From an uncultured Bacilli bacterium (GTDB lineage: Bacteria; Bacillota_I; Bacilli_A; RF39; UBA660): a DNA stretch of 10,877 nucleotides. Below, piece after piece: positions 1-5,975 of the stretch. The translations under genes and the position numbers were made by a program. A model generated the notes under the pieces. The model was not told the origin of the DNA and did no database searches. It was given only the letters and a program-made list of their open reading frames with translations. Every line of letters starts with the position of its first letter. The stretch's first letter is position 1. The DNA is taken from contig CAKOKV010000016.1 of assembly GCA_934095805.1 (NCBI GenBank), positions 1 to 10,877 of the forward strand, written 5' to 3'.

Positions 1-811
1 AAGGTACACTTGATACTTCTTTATTACCAAACTTCTTAAATACATCATAGAATACTCTTTGTCCCACAAGGAATACATCTTCTTGTGTAGCAAATGACAT
101 TTCAAAATCTAATTGATAAAATTCACCATATAATCTATCACTTCTTGGATCTTCATCTCTAAAACAAGGTGCGATTTGGAAGTATCTATCGAAACCACTA
201 CACATTAATAATTGTTTAAATATTTGCGGTGCTTGTGGTAATGCATAGAATTTACCTTTAAACTTTCTACTTGGAACGATAAAATCTCTTGCTCCCTCTG
301 GACTAGATGCAGTTAGTATTGGAGTTTGAATTTCAGTAAATTTCATATCTTTCATTGTATATCTTATAAAATCAATAACTTCTGTTCTAAATCTAATACC
401 ATCATGAACACTTTTATTTCTAAGATCTAAATAACGATATTTAAGTCTTGTTTCTTCACTAGACATTTTACTACTTTTAACTTCAAATGGAAGTGTTTTA
501 TAAACATCACCAAGTACTTCTAACTCCTTAATTTCAATTTCAATTTCACCAGTTTTCATGTTTTTATTAACCATATCTGGTGTTCTTGCAACTACCTTAC
601 CTAAAACAGTAACAGTACTTTCACGATTAAGACGACTATATTCAGTATTCTCACTTATTAATTGTACAATACCAGTTTCATCTCTTAAAGCAATAAATAC
701 TAGACTTCCTAAATTTCTAACATTTTCAATCCATCCAGCAACTCTTACTTCTTTGTTTTCATATTCTTTTGTTACTTCACCACAATATATATTTCTATAT
801 TTGTTAGCCAT
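1..811 (-). CDS. aspS: Aspartyl-tRNA synthetase, N-terminal 270 residues (runs off left edge)
   Basis: Class II synthetase that charges tRNA-Asp with aspartate in the cytoplasm. Translating the minus strand from ATG at 811-809 gives an OB-fold anticodon-binding domain (about residues 20-105, including VRVAGWIENVRNLG), then the catalytic core with TPILTASSPEGARDF (163-177), ALPQAPQ (190-196) and motif 2 FRDEDPRSDR (217-226). The family is usually about 590 residues, so the insertion domain and motif 3 lie outside the window. An AAGGAGG Shine-Dalgarno at 825-819 fixes the start. Motif 2 continues GEFYQLDFEMSF, the form I know from alphaproteobacterial AspRS; Bacillus has [12 protein letters not shown]. 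The gene is preceded by its own promoter and an aspartate T-box. Whether it is discriminating or also charges tRNA-Asn cannot be decided here. The AspRS identity is certain; the subfamily is inferred from recalled sequences. Confidence 0.96.
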   Translation of the reverse strand, partial: MANKYRNIYCGEVTKEYENKEVRVAGWIENVRNLGSLVFIALRDETGIVQLISENTEYSRLNRESTVTVLGKVVARTPDMVNKNMKTGEIEIEIKELEVLGDVYKTLPFEVKSSKMSSEETRLKYRYLDLRNKSVHDGIRFRTEVIDFIRYTMKDMKFTEIQTPILTASSPEGARDFIVPSRKFKGKFYALPQAPQIFKQLLMCSGFDRYFQIAPCFRDEDPRSDRLYGEFYQLDFEMSFATQEDVFLVGQRVFYDVFKKFGNKEVSSVP

Positions 812-831
812 ATAAATTCCTCCTTATAAAT

Positions 832-891
832 AAAAAAGAATCTATTCGTAAGAGCGATTTTGTTCGCTGTACCATCTTACTTCATAGATTC
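832..891 (-). terminator. Hairpin and U-tract of the aspS T-box (terminator/antiterminator region)
   Basis: On the minus strand GAATCTAT (891-884) pairs with ATAGATTC (845-838), enclosing GTAAG/CTTAC and AGCG/CGCT helices around the TGGTAC bulge. Six T residues (837-832) follow, and the Shine-Dalgarno comes seven bases after them. The outer helix plus U-run looks like an intrinsic terminator, while the inner part is the T-box antiterminator. I could not find a separate mutually exclusive terminator stem. Confidence 0.65.
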
Positions 892-1046
892 ATTATTTCT
901 ACCTTTTAGTCTTTATAGCAGACATGCATATTAGCTCCAGAAATTGTCACGATCTTTTATTCATTATTTATCTATTATTAGTTTCCACCAACCACTAACT
1001 CTCTATTAAGGAAGATAAATAACTACTATTTTCCTTCATTGCTCAT
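838..1046 (-). promoter_or_regulatory. T-box riboswitch leader of aspS, GAC (Asp) specifier
   Basis: This leader RNA senses uncharged tRNA and controls expression of the synthetase gene downstream. On the minus strand, Stem I is visible: AGAGAG (1004-999), the terminal-loop motif GGTTGGTG (993-986) inside a TTAG/CTAA hairpin, and a perfect 9-bp helix pairing 1022-1014 with 972-964. The specifier bulge contains GAC (948-946), two bases before the lower helix and shortly before GGAGC (938-934), which is the usual position; GAC is an Asp codon and matches aspS. A GTCT/AGAC hairpin (923-909) fits Stem III. The T-box sequence AAGATGGTACAGCG (878-865) carries the UGGN bulge as TGGT (874-871). The start of the RNA is inferred from the promoter. 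An unusual feature is that the bulge sits inside the hairpin preceding the U-tract. Confidence 0.9.
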
Positions 1047-1052
1047 GAGTAG

Positions 1053-1081
1053 ATTATAGTTTATTCATATATTTTTGTCAA
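1053..1081 (-). promoter_or_regulatory. Sigma-A-type promoter of the aspS T-box transcript
   Basis: A perfect -35 TTGACA (1081-1076) and a perfect -10 TATAAT (1058-1053) are separated by exactly 17 bases. Transcription should begin near 1046. The -35 box contains the TGA stop codon (1080-1078) of the preceding gene, so gene end and promoter share bases. Confidence 0.92.
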
Positions 1082-2859
1082 TATTTTTTAATTAAATATT
1101 TATTTAATCTTGCATTTTTAGCTCTCTCTTCTTCAATATCTAAATTAATTCTATAAAGACTTATTAATATCTTAGAAAGTGCTTTTGAAATAGATAAAAT
1201 ATCATAACTCTCTAATTCTATAGTTAATACATCTTTTAAATCTATATCATCTCTATTTCTTCTTATATTTTCTACTTCCTTATTTATACTATCAAGTAAT
1301 GTATCTATAAATCTATTATTACTATCAACATGTATATAGTTACCATTATTAATAAGCATAAGAGCTGTCCCAATAAACTGTTCATTACTTGAGAATTTTG
1401 ATAACTCATTAATCATATTTTCATATGTTTCAATTTTTACTCTCTTTTCTTCATTTTTAGACATTGAAACCATAGATTCTAATACCGGATGTAATCTTAT
1501 TCTAAAATGTGTTTCATAACCATTTAAATCTTTATATCCTAGTAGTGGTGGAGCTAATCTTAAATTAATCCCATCACTAAGAGTATTAATATATTCTAAG
1601 TATGCTTTTACATCTTTCTTATCTTCTTCTAACAATGTTAATATTTTTCTTCTTAAGGCAATTTGATTCTCAGGATTACTAGTTAATTTTGAAAGTATTT
1701 CACTATGTATTCTATAAATATCATTATAAAGTTCATTATTACATTCAGTTTCTTTACCTTGTAATGCATTAATACATTTATCAATAAAATCTAATATATC
1801 ATTATATTCTTTACTTGATTCCATATTTCTTTTCAACTTATCAAGTATTCTATTTAAATCACTTATAAGTCCAACTCGTAATGTATCTTCTGTAACTAAT
1901 GTAAGACCAGTATTATTTTTAAGACTAATTATATCATTATTATATTTTGTTATTAGATTTCTAACTACTACACTTACATTGTCTGTTCCATGATAATATC
2001 CACTATATAAACTTATTTCATTTATAAGAGTAGTTATTTCATCTTGATTTATATTATCCGTTTCTTCAATTTTTCTTGTATTCACATGTTGTAAAATTGC
2101 ATCATGTAAGAATGTTTCATTTAAATATTCATATAAATAAGTGTGTTCATAAGGAGGTATATCAACATCTTTTGCTAGAGCTATTCCTGTTAATAAGGGT
2201 TCTGGAGCTATTAAACATTTATTTTCCCAGTCTATATACCACTTTATAGGCTTTACTGTGAATGTTTCTTTAACTTTTAGAAGTTTATCTTTTTGTATAT
2301 CTTTTGTGTATCTTACTACATCTACTATCTTTTCGCTATTTAAGTCATACTCTTCTACTCTTTGTGTTTTATTTATTCTTGTACAAAAGTCTGGTGTTTC
2401 GATTGGTAAAGTATATGTTTTACCAGTAGGTACTTTTCCTTTTTTCTCTTCTGTGGTTAAGAAGTTTTCTCTCATAGGGTATCTTCCCAACTCTATAGTT
2501 TTTGTTCCAGGTTTTAAACCTTTTGTAATTTCTTCAAACATTTTATTAGATAATTTTATTATTGGCAATATTTGAGTATGTTTTGGAAATAATGCTCCAT
2601 AGTTAGCAGTGAATCCTTTTCTTGTACTAGCTCCATACCTATTCCAAGTTCTTTTAAATAAAATATCATCATTATCGCCCAATTCATAGTCTCTACTTAC
2701 TAAAATTTCATCTCTGGGTTCCATATCTGTGTATATTCTACATAAACTATATACAAAGTCTCCATATTTTAAAGCAGTTCTACTTAATATTTCTATTAAT
2801 TTATCATTCATTTTCCAGTTGGCATGTGGTATAAATACCTCAAAATCTTTATTTTCCAT
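1078..2859 (-). CDS. Uncharacterised 593-residue protein with a DUF6273-like block
   Basis: Function unknown. Start chosen at ATG 2859-2857 because GAGGGGG (2870-2864) lies six bases upstream; an in-frame ATG at 2892 would overlap the promoter. No signal peptide or membrane segment is seen. Residues about 60-260 carry motifs I recall from a widespread uncharacterised gut-bacterial family: a W-R-rich stretch followed by ILPIIKLS (97-104, like the usual R-P-A-x-x-L block), TIELGRYP (121-128, like x-FGxYPQ), KPIKWYID (203-210, like EPIKWLVD) and YLYEYLNETF (241-250, like x-LRxWLNxxF). This resembles DUF6273-type domains. Residues from about 265 to the end look helical and charged and are unrecognised. 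The gene has its own promoter and ends in TGA inside the aspS -35 box. The CDS is sure; the family link is moderate and based on recalled motifs. Confidence 0.85.
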   Translation of the reverse strand: MENKDFEVFIPHANWKMNDKLIEILSRTALKYGDFVYSLCRIYTDMEPRDEILVSRDYELGDNDDILFKRTWNRYGASTRKGFTANYGALFPKHTQILPIIKLSNKMFEEITKGLKPGTKTIELGRYPMRENFLTTEEKKGKVPTGKTYTLPIETPDFCTRINKTQRVEEYDLNSEKIVDVVRYTKDIQKDKLLKVKETFTVKPIKWYIDWENKCLIAPEPLLTGIALAKDVDIPPYEHTYLYEYLNETFLHDAILQHVNTRKIEETDNINQDEITTLINEISLYSGYYHGTDNVSVVVRNLITKYNNDIISLKNNTGLTLVTEDTLRVGLISDLNRILDKLKRNMESSKEYNDILDFIDKCINALQGKETECNNELYNDIYRIHSEILSKLTSNPENQIALRRKILTLLEEDKKDVKAYLEYINTLSDGINLRLAPPLLGYKDLNGYETHFRIRLHPVLESMVSMSKNEEKRVKIETYENMINELSKFSSNEQFIGTALMLINNGNYIHVDSNNRFIDTLLDSINKEVENIRRNRDDIDLKDVLTIELESYDILSISKALSKILISLYRINLDIEEERAKNARLNKYLIKKY

Positions 2860-2882
2860 AATTCCCCCTCTTAATGTCGCAT

Positions 2883-2911
2883 ATAATATCATAAATGATA
2901 CATATAGTCAA
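2883..2911 (-). promoter_or_regulatory. Promoter of the 593-residue protein gene, with a dyad in the spacer
   Basis: The -35 is TTGACT (2911-2906), the spacer is 17 bases, and the -10 is TATTAT (2888-2883) preceded by TGA, an extended -10. The spacer and first -10 base contain the inverted repeat TATCAT-TT-ATGATA (2900-2887), which could be an operator or a by-product of the extended -10. Confidence 0.8.
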
Positions 2912-2937
2912 TTTTTAAACTTTATATTATTACAAAT

Positions 2938-2962
2938 AAAAAGATAAGTTTAAACTTATCTT
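2938..2962 (-). terminator. Intrinsic terminator after the 216-residue gene
   Basis: On the minus strand AAGATAAGT (2962-2954) and ACTTATCTT (2949-2941) form a 9-bp stem with a TTAA loop, followed directly by a T-run (from 2942). The TAA stop codon of the gene (2958-2956) lies inside the first arm. Confidence 0.8.
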
Positions 2963-3606
2963 CTAGAACTTTTTCCATATCTTAAAACATATTCTACTTC
3001 CCTTGAACTATCAAGTACAGCAAGAGTATCAACATCATATATTGGTACATCATATCCATATGTACTAAGAGCATAATTTAGTATATCCAAATCATCCATA
3101 ATTCTTGCTATTTTCTTAATAGAATTCTCGTCATTTTCTCTTACCATATGTACTGGATATGTAAGACCACTCATATATTCAAGTGGAACTCTATCTTTCA
3201 CTTGAACCTCATCTGGCATATCACTAAATCTTTTACCTTTTGAAAGACCCAATTCTTTCATTTTTATATAATCTTTAGCAGTCATCTTAAAAGGTGCTTT
3301 AACAATAACAGGATCAACAACTTCAAATTCACCCTGTGGAAACATTAATGAAACTGAATATCTAACATAAGTATTGTAAGCATTAAAATTCTTCTTTGCT
3401 TTTGCCATTATATATCTTCTTGTGTAATCACATAAAGAAACATAATCAACTCCATTAAATCCTTCATTAGAAATTGTTCTTTGAAGTTTACTAGAAAGAA
3501 GAGCTCTACACTTTAATATTTTACAAAGTATTTCATATGTTTCATATGTTTCTAAATAAAAAGTATTTGACGGACAAATTCCATGTAAATAAATATCTTC
3601 TTTCAA
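2956..3606 (-). CDS. Hypothetical protein, 216 residues, TTG start
   Basis: Not recognised with confidence. The only in-frame start before residue 67 is TTG at 3606-3604: an in-frame TAG lies 18 bases upstream and the next Met would discard the most ordered part. Upstream is ATGGGGATGGGG, a weak G-rich ribosome site. It follows the wall-hydrolase gene by 15 bases and shares its transcript, ending at a terminator. No signal peptide, membrane segment or repeats are seen. The order of short motifs, LHG (7-9), KILKCRALLSS (29-39), FNGVDYVSL (50-58) and DEVQVKDRVPLEY (132-144), is reminiscent of small ADP-ribosyltransferase-fold proteins (His-Gly near the start, a central aromatic-Ser strand, a late acidic E-V strand), but this is a weak resemblance. 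The protein is likely cytoplasmic, although encoded with an exported enzyme. Confidence 0.78.
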   Translation of the reverse strand: MKEDIYLHGICPSNTFYLETYETYEILCKILKCRALLSSKLQRTISNEGFNGVDYVSLCDYTRRYIMAKAKKNFNAYNTYVRYSVSLMFPQGEFEVVDPVIVKAPFKMTAKDYIKMKELGLSKGKRFSDMPDEVQVKDRVPLEYMSGLTYPVHMVRENDENSIKKIARIMDDLDILNYALSTYGYDVPIYDVDTLAVLDSSREVEYVLRYGKSSRR

Positions 3607-3621
3607 AACCCCATCCCCATT

Positions 3622-4185
3622 CTATTTCTTTAATTTATTAATATATCTATTAACTCTAACAGCCCACTTTGGATCACTTGCATATTTAGGTCCAATTTGT
3701 TCTGCAGTAGTTAGCCCTTTCTTATAATATGAATTTAACTTATTAATAGCAAACTTAATTCCATCTTCAATAGAATTAAATCTTCTATAACTTCCTCCAT
3801 TACAACCAGGTTTTCCTTTATTACCACCAACATTATTACAAACTCTAGTAAGATAACTACAAGTCCAATAGCAACCAGTTTCTTGAAGCATAACACCAGT
3901 AGCTAAATATGGATCCATTCCTACTTCAATTGAATATCTAGTAATAAACTCACCCTTACCTTTTAATGTTGAATTTAAATATCTATTTAATTTAGTAGCT
4001 ATCTCATCTACTGTTTCACCATTAAAAGTATTTAATTTTTCATATTCTTCTTTCTCACTTTCAAAGTGTTTAATACTCAAATTAATATGACTATCTAAAT
4101 AATCATGATTAATTTCTATAACTTTATTACCACTAAATATATTAGCAAATACACTTAAAGTAATAAATAATTTACTTAATATCAT
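3622..4185 (-). CDS. Secreted glucosaminidase/lysozyme-like peptidoglycan hydrolase (GH73-like)
   Basis: Predicted to cleave glycan strands of peptidoglycan outside the membrane. After a hydrophobic N-terminal export segment (residues 1-18) and a charged linker, the domain at about 75-187 shows the glucosaminidase layout: DPYLATGVMLQETG (91-104) with Glu102 in the position of the catalytic acid, a CNNVGG segment (116-121), FNSIEDGIKFAINKL (136-150), and the typical tail of tyrosines, KYASDPKWAVRVNRYI (167-182). Four cysteines (105, 109, 116, 128) cluster round the active-site cleft and may form disulfides. No wall-binding repeats are present, so the protein is short for the family. The start is uncertain: GTG at 4200 is flush against AGGAG (too close), and ATG at 4185 lies 14 bases after it; I prefer 4185. 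It has its own promoter and is first of a two-gene unit. Confidence 0.85.
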   Translation of the reverse strand: MILSKLFITLSVFANIFSGNKVIEINHDYLDSHINLSIKHFESEKEEYEKLNTFNGETVDEIATKLNRYLNSTLKGKGEFITRYSIEVGMDPYLATGVMLQETGCYWTCSYLTRVCNNVGGNKGKPGCNGGSYRRFNSIEDGIKFAINKLNSYYKKGLTTAEQIGPKYASDPKWAVRVNRYINKLKK

Positions 4186-4225
4186 ATAATTTTTATTCAC
4201 TCCTCATTTTAAGCAAGCGAGACTT

Positions 4226-4254
4226 ATTATATCATATTTATAAACATATTTCAA
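4226..4254 (-). promoter_or_regulatory. Promoter of the wall-hydrolase unit
   Basis: The -35 is TTGAAA (4254-4249), the spacer is 17 bases, and the -10 is a perfect TATAAT (4231-4226) with an extended TATGA immediately upstream. The leader is about 35 bases. Confidence 0.88.
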
Positions 4255-4287
4255 ATTGTAGTTAATTTATACCAAAAAATGACAATT

Positions 4288-4312
4288 AAAAAACTTCTTA
4301 AAGAAGCTTTTT
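4288..4312 (-). terminator. Intrinsic terminator after the ten-cysteine protein gene
   Basis: On the minus strand AAAAAG-CTTCT is followed by loop TTA and AGAAG-TTTTTT, beginning seven bases after the stop codon of the upstream gene. The flanking A and T runs lengthen the stem with one bulged base and also provide the U-tract. It also lies just upstream of the next promoter, insulating the two units. Confidence 0.75.
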
Positions 4313-4319
4313 AAAATCA

Positions 4320-5060
4320 TTAATCACCATATGGATAACAGAATTCCACTCTTCTCTCACAAGTATTATTTTCACACTTTATTACTCTACTTCCATCATC
4401 ATTAATAGGGGCATATTTAGAATAATCACTACAACTAAATTTATCACTTTTCACTAAAGAACTAGAACCTGTATTATAATTAATATTATATTTTTGTTCA
4501 TAGTATTGACCTGTCAGAATTTGATTATAAATATATCCACTACAAGTACCATTACTTGAAGGTAAACATATTTCATTTAATACTACATCTTTTTCTAAAT
4601 CAACAACATACACTACAGGTGTAATACCACATTGACAAGCCATTGTTACAAAAACATAATTATTATATTTTTGAAGAGTATACAATATATTATTACTTCC
4701 TGTATAAAAAGAATTAATATCATTGGCAGTTTCAAAATAAGTATAATCTTTATTATAATATACCTTCAATGTATAATTATTAACTTTTATATTATAAATA
4801 ACTGTTTCTTCCTCATTATAAGTTTCATCAACACTTATTTTCTTATTATCTTTAAGTTCAATTGAAACTATTTTTTCTTTCTTATTAGTTTCATTATTTT
4901 CTTCTTCATTAATAGTTTTATTATCATTTTTATTACATGGTTGACAATTATTAACTACATTATTATCATCTTTATTACTATAAATTATATATCCTACTAA
5001 AGCGATTATAATAACAAATAAACTAATTATAATACCAACATAAACACCTTTATTTTTCAT
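4320..5060 (-). CDS. Membrane-anchored, cysteine-rich exported protein of unknown function
   Basis: Function unknown. Start chosen at ATG 5060-5058 because GAGAGG (5070-5065) sits five to six bases upstream; a GTG at 5066 overlaps that ribosome site. The protein has one N-terminal transmembrane helix (about residues 7-27) after a short basic segment, then an Asn/Glu/Lys-rich low-complexity linker (28-64) and an extracellular domain to residue 246. It has ten cysteines (39, 42, 142, 144, 165, 173, 210, 229, 234, 241), all outside the membrane, including CxxC (39-42) and CxC (142-144); an even number suggests disulfides. No lipobox is evident: the first cysteine lies beyond the helix. The order of beta-like segments (VSIELKDNKKISV, YTLKVYYN) suggests a beta-rich domain. 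It follows the SPFH gene with a terminator between and has its own possible promoter. Confidence 0.82.
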   Translation of the reverse strand: MKNKGVYVGIIISLFVIIIALVGYIIYSNKDDNNVVNNCQPCNKNDNKTINEEENNETNKKEKIVSIELKDNKKISVDETYNEEETVIYNIKVNNYTLKVYYNKDYTYFETANDINSFYTGSNNILYTLQKYNNYVFVTMACQCGITPVVYVVDLEKDVVLNEICLPSSNGTCSGYIYNQILTGQYYEQKYNINYNTGSSSLVKSDKFSCSDYSKYAPINDDGSRVIKCENNTCERRVEFCYPYGD

Positions 5061-5081
5061 ATACACCTCTCTATTAAATAT

Positions 5082-5090
5082 ATAATATCA
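5082..5090 (-). promoter_or_regulatory. Possible extended -10 promoter of the ten-cysteine protein gene
   Basis: TGATATTAT (5090-5082) is an extended -10 (TGn plus TATTAT) placed between the SPFH terminator and the GAGAGG ribosome site. I see no matching -35. Otherwise the gene would depend on read-through from the SPFH gene. Confidence 0.45.
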
Positions 5091-5092
5091 AA

Positions 5093-5115
5093 TTAAAAGA
5101 AGTATTTCTACTTCT
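5093..5115 (-). terminator. Intrinsic terminator after the SPFH gene
   Basis: On the minus strand AGAAGTA (5115-5109), GAAA loop, TACTTCT (5104-5098), then TTTAATTT. The stop codon TAG (5116-5114) overlaps the first arm. The interrupted U-tract suggests incomplete termination. Confidence 0.65.
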
Positions 5116-5917
5116 ATTTAACATTAAATATGCTTAATATATCTTTACCAGCATAACTAGTTGGAAGTTTACCATCCCACTTATTAATAAATTCTTTAGC
5201 TATTAAGTTATCAGTAAGAGATTGTTTTAATAAATCATTTGCTTTTTTAGTAGCTTCTGCTTCAACAAGTTTGCTTTCAGCATCAAGTCTAGCTTTTTCA
5301 AGTTTTTGTTCAGCAACTTGTTTATCTTCAATTGCTTTACTATATTCTTCACTAAAACTTAAATTAGTTATATTAAAGTTATCAATAGTGATACCATACT
5401 TTTCAACTTTCTTTTGTAAATCCTCTAAACAATTATTTGATACCTCGGCTCTTGCAGTTATAACTTCAGCCGCAGTATATTTAGCAATAGTAGCTTTAAT
5501 GCTTTCTTTAATCGCAGGCTCTAAAATAGTAGCTTCATAATTGTTACCAACTGTTCTATATAAATAAGTTGCTTTATCACTATTAATTCTATAATTAACA
5601 GCTAAAGTAGTTTGAATAGTTTGTAAATCTTTACTAGAACTTTCAGTTTCTATTTCTAGCTTTTGAACCTTTATATTAACAGTAACAATATCTTCAATAT
5701 AAGGTATTTTTAAATTTAATCCTTCATCAAGTTTAGTATTAACTATTTTACCAAATCTAACTTTAAGACCTACTTCACCACTTTTAATAGTTTGAAAACT
5801 ACTTAATATTGTTATTAAAACAAAAAGTCCAATAACTCCATAAATAACTATTTTTTTAACATTTTTCTTATCCATTTGATACCTCCCATTTTTCATTTTA
5901 AATTCCTTCTTAAACAT
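5114..5917 (-). CDS. SPFH/prohibitin-family membrane protein
   Basis: Band 7/prohibitin proteins form large membrane-bound rings that organise membrane domains and often modulate FtsH-type proteases. A single N-terminal transmembrane helix (about residues 22-40) is followed by the SPFH core: IKSGEVGLKVRFGKI (44-58), EGLNLKIPYIEDI (65-77), VQKLEIETESSS..LQT (84-100), LAVNYRI (105-111), EPAIKESIKATIAKYTAAEVIT (133-154). A coiled coil rich in Ala, Glu and Lys spans about 188-235, and the tail KWDGKLPTSYAG (246-257) is typical of prohibitin-like members. The length of 267 matches the family. Three in-frame ATGs (residues 1, 8, 15), each with its own Shine-Dalgarno, make the start uncertain; the last gives MDKKNVKK directly before the membrane helix. 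It is transcribed alone from an extended -10 promoter and ended by a hairpin. Confidence 0.93.
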   Translation of the reverse strand: MFKKEFKMKNGRYQMDKKNVKKIVIYGVIGLFVLITILSSFQTIKSGEVGLKVRFGKIVNTKLDEGLNLKIPYIEDIVTVNIKVQKLEIETESSSKDLQTIQTTLAVNYRINSDKATYLYRTVGNNYEATILEPAIKESIKATIAKYTAAEVITARAEVSNNCLEDLQKKVEKYGITIDNFNITNLSFSEEYSKAIEDKQVAEQKLEKARLDAESKLVEAEATKKANDLLKQSLTDNLIAKEFINKWDGKLPTSYAGKDILSIFNVK

Positions 5918-5939
5918 ATATCCTCCAAATTAGTTATTT

Positions 5940-5948
5940 ATTATAGCA
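5940..5948 (-). promoter_or_regulatory. Extended -10 promoter of the SPFH gene
   Basis: TGCTATAAT (5948-5940) is a perfect extended -10 with TATAAT preceded by TGn. No good -35 is seen at 16-18 bases, which the extended motif can make up for. It begins right after the gpmA terminator. Confidence 0.75.
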
Positions 5949-5949
5949 T

Positions 5950-5975
5950 AAAAACTATTCACTTAGAATAGTTTT
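5950..5975 (-). terminator. Intrinsic terminator of gpmA and its operon
   Basis: On the minus strand AAAACTATTC (5975-5966) and GAATAGTTTT (5960-5951) form a 10-bp stem with a TAAGT loop, ending in five Ts. The gpmA stop TAG (5957-5955) lies within the second arm. Confidence 0.75.

Noticed and set aside
558..815. Plus-strand open frame of 85 codons
   Set aside because: It is antisense to aspS, has no ribosome site and encodes a hydrophobic, AT-driven shadow peptide.
909..960. A tRNA-like or other RNA gene in the aspS leader
   Set aside because: The hairpins are explained by T-box Stem I and Stem III; no cloverleaf with T-loop or CCA end is present.
2258..2575. Plus-strand open frame of 105 codons
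   Set aside because: It lies wholly antisense within the 593-residue gene, without a Shine-Dalgarno or promoter, and has no recognisable motif.
2860..2892. Upstream ATG start for the 593-residue gene
   Set aside because: It would start within the -10 region and has no ribosome site, whereas the ATG at 2859 has GAGGGGG correctly placed.
2941..2962. Perfect palindrome as an operator or inverted-repeat end of a mobile element
   Set aside because: It follows the stop codon directly, has a T-run on the 3' side and no transposase or target duplication; a terminator explains it.
5271..5540. Plus-strand open frame of 89 codons
   Set aside because: It is antisense to the coiled-coil region of the SPFH gene; the Ser/Leu-rich peptide mirrors Glu/Lys/Ala codons of the true gene.
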